DNA of 64,000 nt. It comes from Coenobita brevimanus (lineage: Eukaryota; Arthropoda; Malacostraca; Decapoda; Coenobitidae). Shown here piece after piece: positions 34,215-43,829 of this stretch (positions are counted from its first letter, which is position 1; each line of letters opens with the position of its first letter). The DNA lies in the NCBI GenBank assembly GCA_032717465.1, contig CM064713.1:15014203-15078202 (forward strand), in the 5' to 3' direction. The position numbers were made by a program, and so were the translations under genes. The notes under the pieces are model-generated. The model did not search any database, was not told the origin of the DNA, and saw only the letters and a program-made list of their open reading frames with translations.

Positions 34215-36245
34215 TCAATCCCGTTTGGGGTGGCCACAAACAAATCGCCTCCAAGTCGCCCTGTCCCCCGCCATTTCACTGCCCTGCTCCCAACTCCCAC
34301 CCCCCTCTCTCATATACCTCTCCACCCCATCCCTCCATCTCATCCTCGGCCTCCCCCTCCCTCTTCCCCCCTCCACCTCACTCACATACACTCTCTTCGT
34401 CAGTCTTTCACCCTCCATCCTCTCCACATGGCCAAACCACCTCAGTGTGTTCCTCATAACGCTTCCTAACACATCCACATCCACACTACAACGCTCCTTT
34501 ATATCCTCATTCGTCAGCCTGTCTCTCCATGTGACTCCACAGGCTCCTCTTAAATAACTCATTTCCACTGCTCTCACTCTTGACTTGTGTCCTTCCAACA
34601 ACGTCCAAGCTTCACTTCCATACGTTAGAGATGGTATCACAATACTGTCATGTAGTAATTTTTTCACTTCCATGCTCACTTCCCTGTTTCTTATCACTGC
34701 TTTAAAAGAACCAGCAACCTTTCTTCCCTGCTGTACCCGTTCAAGCACTTCACCCTCCAAACCTCCATCCTCACTCATCACACTACCCAAGTACTTAAAC
34801 GTACTCACATTTTCCAATTCCTCACCATCCAACCTCGCTGTACATTCACTGACTTCACCTCTCTCAAAGACCATCACTTTACTCTTCCCTACATTCACCA
34901 TTAGATTCCGTTTCTTACACACTCTCCCAAACTCATCCACCAAGCCTTGCAGCTCCCCTTCGTCTTCACTCAACAGCACAGTATCATCTGCAAACAACAG
35001 TACAGGGAGTTTCCAAACACTATCCTCTCTCACCAGGGCCACTCCAACATCCACTACCCTACCTTGTACCTCTTTTATTACCCCATCCATGTACAGATTG
35101 AACAACCATGGAGACATGACACATCCCTGTTTCAACCACCCAACTTTCAAAGAGAAAAATTCACTTAGTTCACCATCCACACGCACTGCAGCCTTCGCAC
35201 CATCGTACATACTCTTCACAGCATTCAACAACTTCCCATCTACTCCATATATTCTTAACACTTTCCACAATCCTTGTCTATCCACCCTGTCATATGCTTT
35301 CTCCAAATCCATGAAAGCCGCATACAACTTCTTTCCCTTCTCTAGAAACTTTTCCACTAAAGATCTAAGAATGAATATCTGATCTACACAACCTCTTCCC
35401 TTCCTAAAGCCTCCCTGTTCTTCTCCAACTAATTTCTCTGTTCTTTCTCTAACTCTGTCAATAAGTATCCTACCATACACTTTTCCTATTATACTAAGAA
35501 GACAAATGCCCCTATGATTACCACACACTTCTTTTTCCCCTTTTCCTTTGTACAAGGGAATAATTATACCTGACTTCCAATCCTCCGGGACTCTACCTTC
35601 CTCCCAGGCCAATCTGCACATCTTCCACATCCATTCTACTACTATCTCTCCCCCATGCTTCATCATTTCACCACACACTCCATCAATTCCTTGGGATTTC
35701 CCCGATTTAACTTTCTTCATTGCTTTCACTACTTCTATCCTACTGATATCTTCCTGTCTTCTCACCTCCCTCCTTCTCCCAGCCATTCCCCAGCCACTTA
35801 TACTCACATTACTTCCATTCTCTATGTTCAAGAATTCCTTAAAGTGTTCTCTCCATCTGCTCACTTTTTCTCCCTTCTCCACTAGTAATCTACCATTTTT
35901 ATCTTTCACTCCCCTGCTAACTTCACTTCCACCCTGTCTTACTCTTTTCACCTCTTTCCAGAACATTTTCTTACAGTCCCTCCACTTTACACTCAAATTC
36001 CTTCCAAATTTCTCATCCACTCTCTTCTTACTCTCTCTTACTAATCTTTTCACCTCTCTCTTTCTTTCTACATGTAACTCTCTCTTCCGCCTCTCAACTT
36101 CTTCCACGCCCCTATTTCTCATCCATTCATTGTATGCTTTCTTCTTTTGTGCCACAGCCTGTCTCACCTCTTCAGTCCACCATGCTGTTCCTTGCACCCC
36201 CCTCCGTCTTCTCTTCCTTCCACACACCACATCACAGCTACACAT
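34215..36245 (-). CDS. Reverse transcriptase of LINE family 1, copy C
   Basis: A 676-codon open frame, the longest coding region in the window. It covers the whole linker (CAQ-type TAWWTEEVRQAVAQKKKAYN, WRDCKKMFWKEVKRVRQGG), motif 1 KSQGIDGVCGEMMKHGG, EEQGGFRKGRGCVDQIF, AFMDLEKAYDRVDR, LKQGCVMSPWLFNLYMDGV, LLFADDTVLLSEDEGE, and the tail [18 protein letters not shown]. Compared with the other copies it has one extra codon (Trp) before LKQGC, where they have VGLKQG. The upstream endonuclease lies in another frame, so the natural protein would be longer and start near 37240. Confidence 0.9.
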   Translation of the reverse strand: MCSCDVVCGRKRRRRGVQGTAWWTEEVRQAVAQKKKAYNEWMRNRGVEEVERRKRELHVERKREVKRLVRESKKRVDEKFGRNLSVKWRDCKKMFWKEVKRVRQGGSEVSRGVKDKNGRLLVEKGEKVSRWREHFKEFLNIENGSNVSISGWGMAGRRREVRRQEDISRIEVVKAMKKVKSGKSQGIDGVCGEMMKHGGEIVVEWMWKMCRLAWEEGRVPEDWKSGIIIPLYKGKGEKEVCGNHRGICLLSIIGKVYGRILIDRVRERTEKLVGEEQGGFRKGRGCVDQIFILRSLVEKFLEKGKKLYAAFMDLEKAYDRVDRQGLWKVLRIYGVDGKLLNAVKSMYDGAKAAVRVDGELSEFFSLKVGWLKQGCVMSPWLFNLYMDGVIKEVQGRVVDVGVALVREDSVWKLPVLLFADDTVLLSEDEGELQGLVDEFGRVCKKRNLMVNVGKSKVMVFERGEVSECTARLDGEELENVSTFKYLGSVMSEDGGLEGEVLERVQQGRKVAGSFKAVIRNREVSMEVKKLLHDSIVIPSLTYGSEAWTLLEGHKSRVRAVEMSYLRGACGVTWRDRLTNEDIKERCSVDVDVLGSVMRNTLRWFGHVERMEGERLTKRVYVSEVEGGRGRGRPRMRWRDGVERYMREGGGSWEQGSEMAGDRATWRRFVCGHPKRD

Positions 36246-36429
36246 ATTTCTTCTGTAAATATCCTACACACACCTTCCACGTCTCCCATCTGCTCCAGTT
36301 CATATTTGCCCAATTGTTCCTCCACTTCTCTCTTATACTCTGCCTTTTTCTCATCCTCTTGTAACCTTTCCACTCTCCTTGCAACTACTCCTTCCTCTCG
36401 TCTTTCCCTTCTTCTATTCCTCCATCTTA

Positions 36430-37240
36430 CTTGAATCTTAATTCTGGCCACCACCAAGCAGTGGTCAGAAAGTCCACTCCCCCAACCTCTATACACTCTT
36501 GCATCCATTACATCTTCGCATCCTTTCATCCACACACACATAATCAATTATTGCCTTCCTTTCATTCAGTTCACCACCCACCCTTCTCATCACTCACCAT
36601 GTATACCTGTGGATCATTTTATGCCTGAAGAGGGTATTGGCTATCACCAACCCCCTCCCAGGACAAATGTCCACTAACGCACTCCCATTCTCATCTATCT
36701 CAGCAGGCATACCCCACTCACCAACTATTCCATCCATCTTCACATTCCCAACTTTACCATTCATATCACCGATCAAAAACACTCTCTCATTCCTTCTAAA
36801 CTTTTCCATGCACACTTCTACATTTGTCCAGAACTCTTCTCTCACTCTTCTAGCACGATCTTACGTTGGCGCATACACACACAATCGCCCACATTTGTAT
36901 TCCAACTTTCAACTTTACCCACACAATCCTTGACCCAACTGATCCACAATGTCTTATGCTCTTCTTCCATCTTTTACTCACAACTATACATACTCCTTCC
37001 TTTGCCCTCTCATTCTCACCTACTCCTGCACATATACCCCGTCCATACTCCCATTCTCTCAGACTTTCTCCTCCCCATTTTGTTTCAGTTATTCCACATA
37101 CATCCACTTTTGCACCCTGAAGCACCTGGACAATCTCTCTTTCACCTCATCATTCGCTCCCCTTACATTCCACGTTCCGATAACTATGTCCTTTGTCCGG
37201 TCTTTGGTCGTCATCGCTTGGTCAGTCCTTGTCTGAGGCT
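36430..37240 (-). pseudogene. APE-type endonuclease of LINE copy C
   Basis: Three frames in order give DIVIGTWNVRGANDEVKERL, GAKVDVCGITETKWGGES, CIVVSKRWKKSIRH, ERVFLIGDMNGKVGNVK, PGRGLVIANTLFRHKMIHRY and GWGSGLSDHCLVVARI. The E of TETK, D of GDMNGK and SDH motif mark the active site. At least two frameshifts (near 37110 and 36850) separate the parts. Confidence 0.75.
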
Positions 37241-37600
37241 TATTGTTTGTTTTTTTAGTTAGTTGTTTTCCGGTGAGGGGCACTAACCCTCCGCCAACCC
37301 TTTTAGTCGCCTTTTACGACAAGCAGGGATACTGGGGGAGTATTCTTGAAAACCCCCCCTACCCCCAGGGGGGGGTAGGCGGGGGCACTCACCATCCACT
37401 CACTAGATGTAGTGCTGCTCTTGGGTGTCTTCCCTTTCCTATCCTCTCTCTTTTCTTTCCTTCCTCTTCTGTCTTTCTTTACTTCATTCTTTCCTCGTAC
37501 TTCTGCCTACGGGTGACTTCACACTCCCCCTTTTGGCTTTCTTTCCTGCATTCTTTTCTGTTCTTCTGTCTATGGGTGATTCTACACTGAGTGACAAGCC

Positions 37601-37631
37601 AAATGGTTTCCTGTACACCAGGAAACCATTT
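37601..37631. other. Perfect 13 bp hairpin
   Basis: AAATGGTTTCCTG, loop TACAC, CAGGAAACCATTT: every base of the arms pairs. Related hairpins are at 27261 and 27743. Confidence 0.85.
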
Positions 37632-37679
37632 ACTACGCTGGGTGGTAACCATATAACCATATTATGGTACCTGGTGGTT

Positions 37680-37887
37680 TAGTGGGTAATTGCGGCACTC
37701 CAACCGGGTTGAGCCAGTGAAGGTTTATATCCAAGGGGTGGTTGGGGTTATTGCTCACGTAATGCCACTCAGGGATGAGTGAGGCTGGTCACTCTCATCT
37801 TAAATGTCAGGACCAACATGCCTAGCCCCGGGCTCCTACGCCCCTCATGGGGCAAGGTAGGACTGGATGATGGATGGATGGATGGAT
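37680..37887 (+). mobile_element. tRNA-like SINE 2, copy 3
   Basis: CCTGGTGGTTTAGTGGGTAA head with A-box, GGTTTATATCCAAGGGG as B-box region, ATGCCACTCAGGGATGAGTG, CTTAAATGTCAGGACCAAC, tail GGATGATGGATGGATGGATG, then a TTA repeat. Confidence 0.75.
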
Positions 37888-37992
37888 TATTATTATTATT
37901 TTTATAATAATAATAATAATAATAATAATAATTAATATTATTATTATTATTATCATTATTATTATTATTATTGTTATTATTATTGTTTAAGT
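37888..37992. repeat. TTA/AAT microsatellite
   Basis: Mixed TTA and ATA units about 100 bp long, lying between the GGAT tail of a plus-strand SINE and the 3' end of a minus-strand LINE, so it may be the tail of either. Confidence 0.9.
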
Positions 37993-38640
37993 GTGAGCCC
38001 CAATGAAGAACCAATAAGCTGAGACAAGATCCAGAAGAGTTGATACACAAAATCCAAATATTAACCAAGAAAAAAAAAAAAAATAGCCATAGGACTTAAC
38101 CCTTGACTACTCTCAGAATTCAGTCTCATTAGGAAGAGTATTCCAAAGATAAATGAATATCTCTAAAGTACGCAATGTATTATAGATAACTCGAGAAAAG
38201 GCCTAAGTATAAAAAACATCTGGACACGGGAGCAGGAAGAAAAGGAGGTGGAATTAAGCTTATGCCCTTTTACTCTAACTGTTCCAAAAGTGCCATCTCC
38301 TCACCTTGAATGCTGCGTTGTAACAGTCGACTGACACTGTCCTATGATGCTAGTCAAGATGTGCTGTGGGAGGGATGTACAGTAGAGCTTTTGTATTGTT
38401 GTTTTCTACCACTGACCTACGAGAAATAAGTTGAAAAAGGACGCAAATCTGGCCCAAACTGGAGTAAAAACAGTATAGTACGCAGAGAATAGTTAGTACA
38501 GTATACATTATTTCCTTACGAGGTAGAATCAGATTAGGTAACAGAAAACTAGCATCGTTAAAAACACGATCTAGCAGTTTTAAGTTAGATTCAGCACCAG
38601 AACCCCAGACAGGGAAGCAGTGCTCGAAGATGGGCAGTGT
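37993..38640 (-). mobile_element. LINE 3' end, CR1/L2-like (family 5)
   Basis: Minus strand reads LPIFEHCFPVWGSGAESNLK, LLDRVFNDASFLLPNLIL, then in other frames a degraded RRSVVENNNTKALL and FIYLWNTLPNETEF. This order (PVWGSAAES..LLDRV, a histidine-arginine stretch, LWNSLPN) is the C-terminal end of many CR1/L2-type RTs. Only about 200 codons remain, broken by frameshifts. Confidence 0.65.
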
Positions 38641-39180
38641 TGTAGTAGTAATAGTAGTAGTAGTAACAGTGATGATCATCGTCGTCGCTGTCGTCGTCTT
38701 GACCTATATTATCACTTCAGGATGAGGTAAAAAAAATCGAAGAACAGCTTCATTTCAATTACTTTCGCTAAATTCTCCTAACAAGTCAATCCTCAAAGAT
38801 AAAGACGCAACAAGTGATGATGATTTTAGGGTGCTGAGAAAGGAGCTTCCTTGATCTACTGACAAGTTTTTGCAGAGTTTAACTTCATATCTCACTCATA
38901 ACACCAATAATTTCCAATATATAATCTCAGAGCAATGGCGTTCAGAGACCTCTCAGTGGAAGAAACGAAAGCATATAAAAGCGTTTCATTAGCGTACATG
39001 ATCACTTTAGACTAAGCACAAAACCACGTTATTGTTGATTTAAAAACAAAGTGGTGCCACGCACAACAAACCTTGCCCAATACCAGTTATTTTATGTCTG
39101 TTGAATACTGAATCGGTACTGCCATTTAGTGTCAGTAAACAATAAAAGTCGAAGGTAATGATGTAAGTGAAATGGAGCTT
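38641..39180. other. No gene seen
   Basis: Short GTA/GTC-type repeats at 38640-38700, then about 480 bp of unassigned sequence. Confidence 0.4.
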
Positions 39181-39392
39181 GTTATCTGTCAGGTCATTCA
39201 AAGTCAAAGATCATGGTGCCAAATGAAAGCTTATATGAGACTTCCAATATCTTGATAATAGTAAATATCCCTATCTTCAACCAGTTTCGAAGTATAACCT
39301 GCTGAATATCAGTGACCTTGAGTTTGGCCTTTCAAGGTCACTTAAGGTCAAAGGTCATGGTACCAATTAAAAACTCATATGGGACTTCCTGT
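39181..39392 (+). repeat. Tandem repeat array (~130-140 bp units), left of the Gmr1-like element
   Basis: Units contain GATAATAGTAAATATC, TATCTTCAACCAGTTTCGA, GAATATCAGTGACCTT and AAGGTCAAAGGTCATGGTAC, then GGGACTTCC. The same units continue at 47875-48110 on the other side of the LTR element, so the element sits inside the array. Confidence 0.8.
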
Positions 39393-39397
39393 ATGTT
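39393..39397. other. Target-site duplication, left (Gmr1-like)
   Basis: ATGTT before the 5' LTR, identical to 47870-47874. Confidence 0.85.
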
Positions 39398-40437
39398 TGT
39401 CACGAATCAATTCGCGACATTTCCTTTTTGTGAGAAGCCACGAACTATTAGTGGAAAACTCACTGTGTATCGCTCAGTTAACCGTTTCTCTCTCCATTTC
39501 GGGGTATACTTTTCAAATAATTCGTCACTTTCAAAAGTGACCGATTTAATGCACGTCACTAAGTGCGCTACTGAGCGATACAATTGTTTCTTTATCGTTC
39601 GCCTCTACTTGCATAAACCGTTAGCCACGCCTTCTTCCGGTGGCTCGTGCTTCCTGCCCATACATTATTTGAATTCAGTCTTGTGTTTGCTGTGACGGAG
39701 AAAAGGTCCTGTGCTCCAAGAAGTGTGAGAGGTCGCTAGCACCCAGGCTCCACTGAGACAGTATCAAGTCCTCCCACTCCTCGGGTGATACATAGTATTC
39801 ATCGACTGGTATTTCTTTTGTGTATTTCCTAGTTTTAAGAGCTTAGTTAAGGTGTTTTCCCTAGGCGTAAGTATTTAGCTTTTGTGAGAGTGAGTGAGTG
39901 CGTCTCATTGATTTGATTTGAAATGTAATGTTGAATTTATTTTTGTGATTAATAAATTTAACAGTTCTATTTCTTGAGCTTAATGTAGAGTAAAAATCTT
40001 GTTTCATTTCTCCATAATTAAGCTTATTTTCCATACAGCTCCTAGCTTGCATAAACGTTTGCTTTCATAACTGGTACTTAGACCAGTCTTGTATTAACTT
40101 AAAATCCGTTGTGCCAGGAGTTAATGCATCAGCAAGAACCTGATGTTATTATTATTAGTATTAGTTATTTATTGTCAGGGGTGATGTAACTTTCTCCAGA
40201 GGCTAACAGTACAGTAAGTCAGCAATTGTGAGTAATTAGTCTCTGCTGTGTACTGTTGAGGAAGTTTATAAATTCTCGTTCTCAGAGAATCGTGCTAAGC
40301 CAACGTAAAGTAATCGTTGCTTGATGTAGCAAGACAACCATTGTCTCTGCTCTTCAATATTATTGAATATTATCAATTTAAATAATATTTAAGCATTTAT
40401 TTCAAAACCACCGTGTTATTTTAAAAACCCCGTGACA
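39398..40437 (+). repeat. 5' LTR of the Gmr1-like element
   Basis: 1040 bp from TGTCACGAATCAATTCGCGA to AACCCCGTGACA. The ends TGTCACG and CGTGACA are 7 bp inverted repeats. It differs from the 3' LTR at only a handful of places, all in the first 140 bp and mostly single-base length changes in T or TC runs. A frame opening in both LTRs (39312-39695) is coincidental. Confidence 0.95.
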
Positions 40438-40457
40438 ATTGGCGACCTCATTCCAGG
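40438..40457 (+). other. Primer-binding site of the Gmr1-like element
   Basis: ATTGGCGACCTCATTCCAGG follows the 5' LTR directly; the TGGCGACC-type start is usual for gypsy elements primed by a tRNA 3' end. The tRNA was not identified. Confidence 0.65.
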
Positions 40458-40843
40458 ATATTAACTCCTAGCTCTAAAGCTATTCACGAGATAGTGCTCA
40501 CTCATTCATATTTAGGTATTTATCATTAAAGTTTATAGGCACAAGCTTACTGGTGTTTACCGTTAATTTAGCAAGTGAGTTTTTGCTTTATAAATCAATA
40601 GAGTACTTAACTCTAGTTTATTTTTGGTAACGCCAGACGATTTTATTCGCTCCTGGGAAGTCGGCGTACCCATTGTGTTTATTATTGAGTCTTCCCAGTC
40701 ATTTACATTTTTGATTTATTTTTGCCAGTTAACTAGATAAGACTGGTCACCACTAGCTTGTGTCTGTACTCTTTACTTGTGTCATTAGTATTCGTCGCTA
40801 AGCAGTCAGTACTCAATTTCGGTTTGCTTAATAAATTAGCGCC

Positions 40844-42117
40844 ATGGCTACTACTGTATTTTTACAGGAAGCCAAAGAAATGGGTCTTTCGGACCCAACC
40901 GAAATTAAAGAGTATATACTCTCACGGCATAATCAGGAGCAGCAGCGCGAGAATGATGCCCGTGAAGAGCGTAAGATTCAGCGCGAATACGAGCGAGAAC
41001 AGCGTGAGGAACGCCAAAAGGAGCGAGTACGAGCGAGAACAGCGCGAATACGAGCGTGAACAACGAGACAAAGAACGAGAACATGAACTTGAAGTGCTGA
41101 AGCTCAAGCGAGATTCCTTGGCTTCAGACACGTCTGGTGCAGTTGGTCAAAGCTCCACGAGCGTTCTCCCTGCACATGTCCTGGCGACCCCACGCATCAA
41201 GCTTCCTTCATACAAGGAAAGCGAGCGAATCGAGCCGTATATAGCTCGTTTTGAGGACATGGCAGACTTATATCAACTGGATGAGGCAGCTAAGCGGCTT
41301 CAGTTTCTTAGCTCTATTTGAGGGCCCTGCCCTCGATATTCTCCACAGAATTCGTGGAGACAATCTCACATATGAGATGATGAAAGCTGCACTCATTAAG
41401 GCGTATGGTCTCACAGTAGACGACGCCAAAGTTCAGTTCATGCGAGCTCGTCTCCAAGACAAGGAGACAGCTGTTCAGTTCCCTTGATCGTCTCACAGCT
41501 TACTTAAATGAGTGGATGGAGAAAGATGAAACTCCTTCCACGCGTGAGGGGATAATTGACCTTATGCTGCGTACACAGCTAAGAGGTCGTGGCCTGCTGA
41601 GCTCATAGCACAGCTTAAGATCTGCCAGGTGAAAGATGCCAGCCAAATGGCAGAGAAGGCTGACGCATTCTTTACTGCATACGGGTATCAAGCTCGTAAG
41701 CAAAACACCTGGAGCAGAAAAGATACTGCCAAGTCTGGGAAGCCGTCTCAGACTGAATCCCAGCACCAAGGCCGTTCTCAGAGTAATGGTCAAGGTCCAA
41801 AACCGCAGTGGAAGGACCAGGGGCAAAACACTCAGAAATCTGAGTGGAAGCGGTACAAGCACCCCAACCAGCAGCAGTTTCCCAAGCATCAGCAGCAATA
41901 CAAGGACAAGCCACGTAACCCTCAGTCAGGTCAATTAGTGTATCGGAGGCAGGAGGCAAATGCAGCCTTCATTCCACAAGTACCCGGTGGTGCCATCTCT
42001 ACCAGTACAGGTACTTCCCAACACTTTACAAGTCCCCCTCCGACCATGAACTCTCCTCAGACACCTAGTTCCCAGGGCGCCACGTTTGCTGCATCGGTTG
42101 TTCCGCAGTCTCATGAA
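40844..42117 (+). pseudogene. gag of the Gmr1-like element
   Basis: Starts MATTVFLQEAKEMGLSDP at 40844. A strongly charged coil (EREQREYEREQRDKEREHEL) is followed by ATPRIKLPSYKESERIEPYI and ARFEDMADLYQ, ALFEGPALDILHRI, TYEMMKAALIKAYGLT and FMRARLQDKET, a capsid-like gag core. The C-terminal part (from 41629) is Gln/Lys-rich. No CCHC knuckle is visible. Frame changes near 41030 (inside the repetitive GAGCGAGAACAGCGCGAATA stretch), 41320 and 41487 break it. It ends with a TGA at 42118 in the same frame as the protease. Confidence 0.75.
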
Positions 42118-42120
42118 TGA

Positions 42121-42555
42121 CTGGCTGCTACCTCCTCAGACCCTTCCACCAACAACACTGCCTTTCTTGTTCAGCCAGGGTCTGTAGGAGGTGTTTCTGT
42201 AAATGTCCTGAGGGACAATGGTTCCTCAGGCTCTTCTGTTAAGCAGAGTTTAGTTCGGTCTGATGAGTATACAGGTCGACAGATCCAAGTTAGACTTATT
42301 GATGGATCATTGAGATTGTTCCCTGAGGCACGTATCCAGGTGGCATCTCCATTTTATACTGGTACGACACTTGCAGTTGTCATGCCAGAGCCTCTATTTG
42401 ACCTCATATTAGGCAACATCGCTGGCATCAAAAATAGTTGTTCCGTAGATGTTGCTACTCAGACTTCGGCTGCTGCGATAACACGAGCCATGGCCAAGGC
42501 TCCAAATCGCGTCACTCCGCTGGACCGTCGCAACGCCGCAAGATCTGATTCGTAG
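42121..42555 (+). pseudogene. Aspartic protease of the Gmr1-like element
   Basis: Directly after gag in the same frame, past one TGA. The segment VSVNVLRDNGSSGSSVKQSL takes the place of the LRDTGAS-type active site of related elements, and FDLILGNIAGI corresponds to the conserved hydrophobic-LGND/NDAG end. The catalytic triplet therefore reads DNG rather than DTG, which would be expected to impair or abolish activity. The region ends in ITRAMAKAPNRVTPLDRR and a stop at 42553. Confidence 0.65.
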
Positions 42556-42609
42556 TCAAGATGTTGTCCAAGAGCAACAGACTGACTCGACACTTGCCTC
42601 AGTGCGCAA

Positions 42610-43800
42610 GAAGCTGGAGGGTAAAGTGACTGGCATTCACGGGAGGACAAGCCAGGTTCCTTCGTAAGCGAGGACGGCTGTACCGTGAGTCACAGACACC
42701 CCAGGGTGAGGTTCGACTACAGTTTGTCGTTCCTGCAAAGTATCGCCGAGCAGTGTTTGAATTAGGTCACTGTTCAGCGATGGGAGGTCATATGGGTCAA
42801 AAGAAGACCTCTGACCGCATCCATGTTGACTTTTTTGGCCAGGAATGGGACGGGAAATAACGAGGCTTGTACGTTCCTGTGATGTGTGTCAGCGTACCAC
42901 TGACCAGGGACGTGTCAGCCCTGCGCCATTGAAGCCATTGCCCATAATCTCTGAACCGTTCGAGAGAGTAGCAGTTGACATAGTTGGGCCAATCTCTCCT
43001 AGGGCTAGTGATGGATCAAAGTATATCCTCACTATAGTTGATTTCAGCACACGGTGGCCTGAAGCCGTGGCCCTTAAGAATATAGAGGCCGTCACTGTTG
43101 CTGAGGCATTAATTGAAGTGTTCTGTCGTGTAGGTATCCCTAAGGAGGTCTTGAGCGACCGGGGTTCGCAGTTCACTTCGGCAATGATGAACGAAACGTT
43201 CAGGTTGCTGTCCATCCGAGGCTTACGAACCTACGCCGTATCATCCCATGTGTAACGGGTTGTGCGAGAGGTTCAATGGAACTCTCAAGAAGATGTTGAG
43301 GCGCATGACCGCCGAACAGCCAAAGGAATGGCCGCGGTTCATTGCTCCTCTTCTATTTGCTTATCGAGAAGCCCCACAGCATTCATTGAAATTCTCACCC
43401 TTTGAACTGGTGTATGGGAGGTCGGTCCGGGGCCCACTTCAAGTCCTTCGTGAGTTATGGGACGATGAAGAACCCGACCCTGAAGTCAAGACCACCTACA
43501 CCTACGTCCTTGATTTGGCTGACCGCCTCCAGTCGACGTGCGAGTTAGCTAAGGAAGAACTGATCAAGGCGCGTGAAGTTCAAAAGGCTTATTATGATAA
43601 GAAGGCAAAGCTTCGGAAGTTTAGTCCAGGCGATAAATGCTTGGTATTACTCCCCCACTGCCCAGAACAAGTTGTTGGCGCAGTGGAAGGGTCCATTCGA
43701 TGTAGTAGAGCGCATTTCAGACCTCAACTACATAATACAGATGGGGAATCTTCGTAAAAGGTTCCACATTAACATGTTGAAGACTTATCATGAGTCAGAC
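42610..43800 (+). pseudogene. Integrase of the Gmr1-like element (upstream of RT)
   Basis: N-terminal zinc module: ELGHCSAMGGHMGQKKT (two His) then, after a frame change at about 42845, RSCDVCQRT (two Cys). Catalytic core: RVAVDIVGPISPRASDG with the first Asp, EVLSDRGSQFTSAMM with the second, and CNGLCERFNGTLKKML with the Glu, the last after a frame change near 43250. Then FAYREAPQHSLKFSPFELVY and a C-terminal GPF-type module LAQWKGPFDVVERISDLNY, LRKRFHINMLKTYH. The domain is complete in content. It stands between PR and RT, the reverse of normal Ty3/gypsy order. Confidence 0.85.
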
Positions 43801-43829
43801 CCCAAGGAGACTGGCCTACGACTAGCTGA

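Larger units (their letters stand above)
34201..37345 (-). mobile_element. LINE family 1, copy C (nearly full length)
   Basis: The best preserved copy, minus strand. 5' untranslated region about 37345-37250, endonuclease about 37230-36430, linker and RT 36245-34215, then the terminus GGCGTCTGGCAATA and a tail read as GATAGATAATAATA. The 5' end has GGTTGGCGGAGGGTTAGTGC as in copy B. About 3.15 kb with no separate ORF1, which fits RTE-type organisation. The endonuclease is split over frames. Confidence 0.9.
37366..37887 (+). repeat. Composite dispersed repeat, copy 2
   Basis: Matches 26985-27545: GGGGGCACTCACCATCCACT, pyrimidine tract with TCTGCCTACGGGTGACTTC, hairpin, tRNA-like head and GGAT tail. 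It starts next to the 5' end of minus-strand LINE copy C, as the hairpin unit also stands next to the 5' end of copy B. Confidence 0.75.

Noticed and set aside
34585..35382. 265-codon plus-strand frame (and equivalents at 16071-16865 and 51751-52545)
   Set aside because: Antisense shadows of the LINE family-1 RT, repeated wherever that RT occurs.
37680..37755. Functional tRNA gene
   Set aside because: Only the promoter boxes resemble tRNA; the three copies are SINEs with GGAT tails.
39312..39695. 127-codon gene repeated at 46816-47127
   Set aside because: Lies in both LTRs; repeated because the LTRs are copies, no domain.
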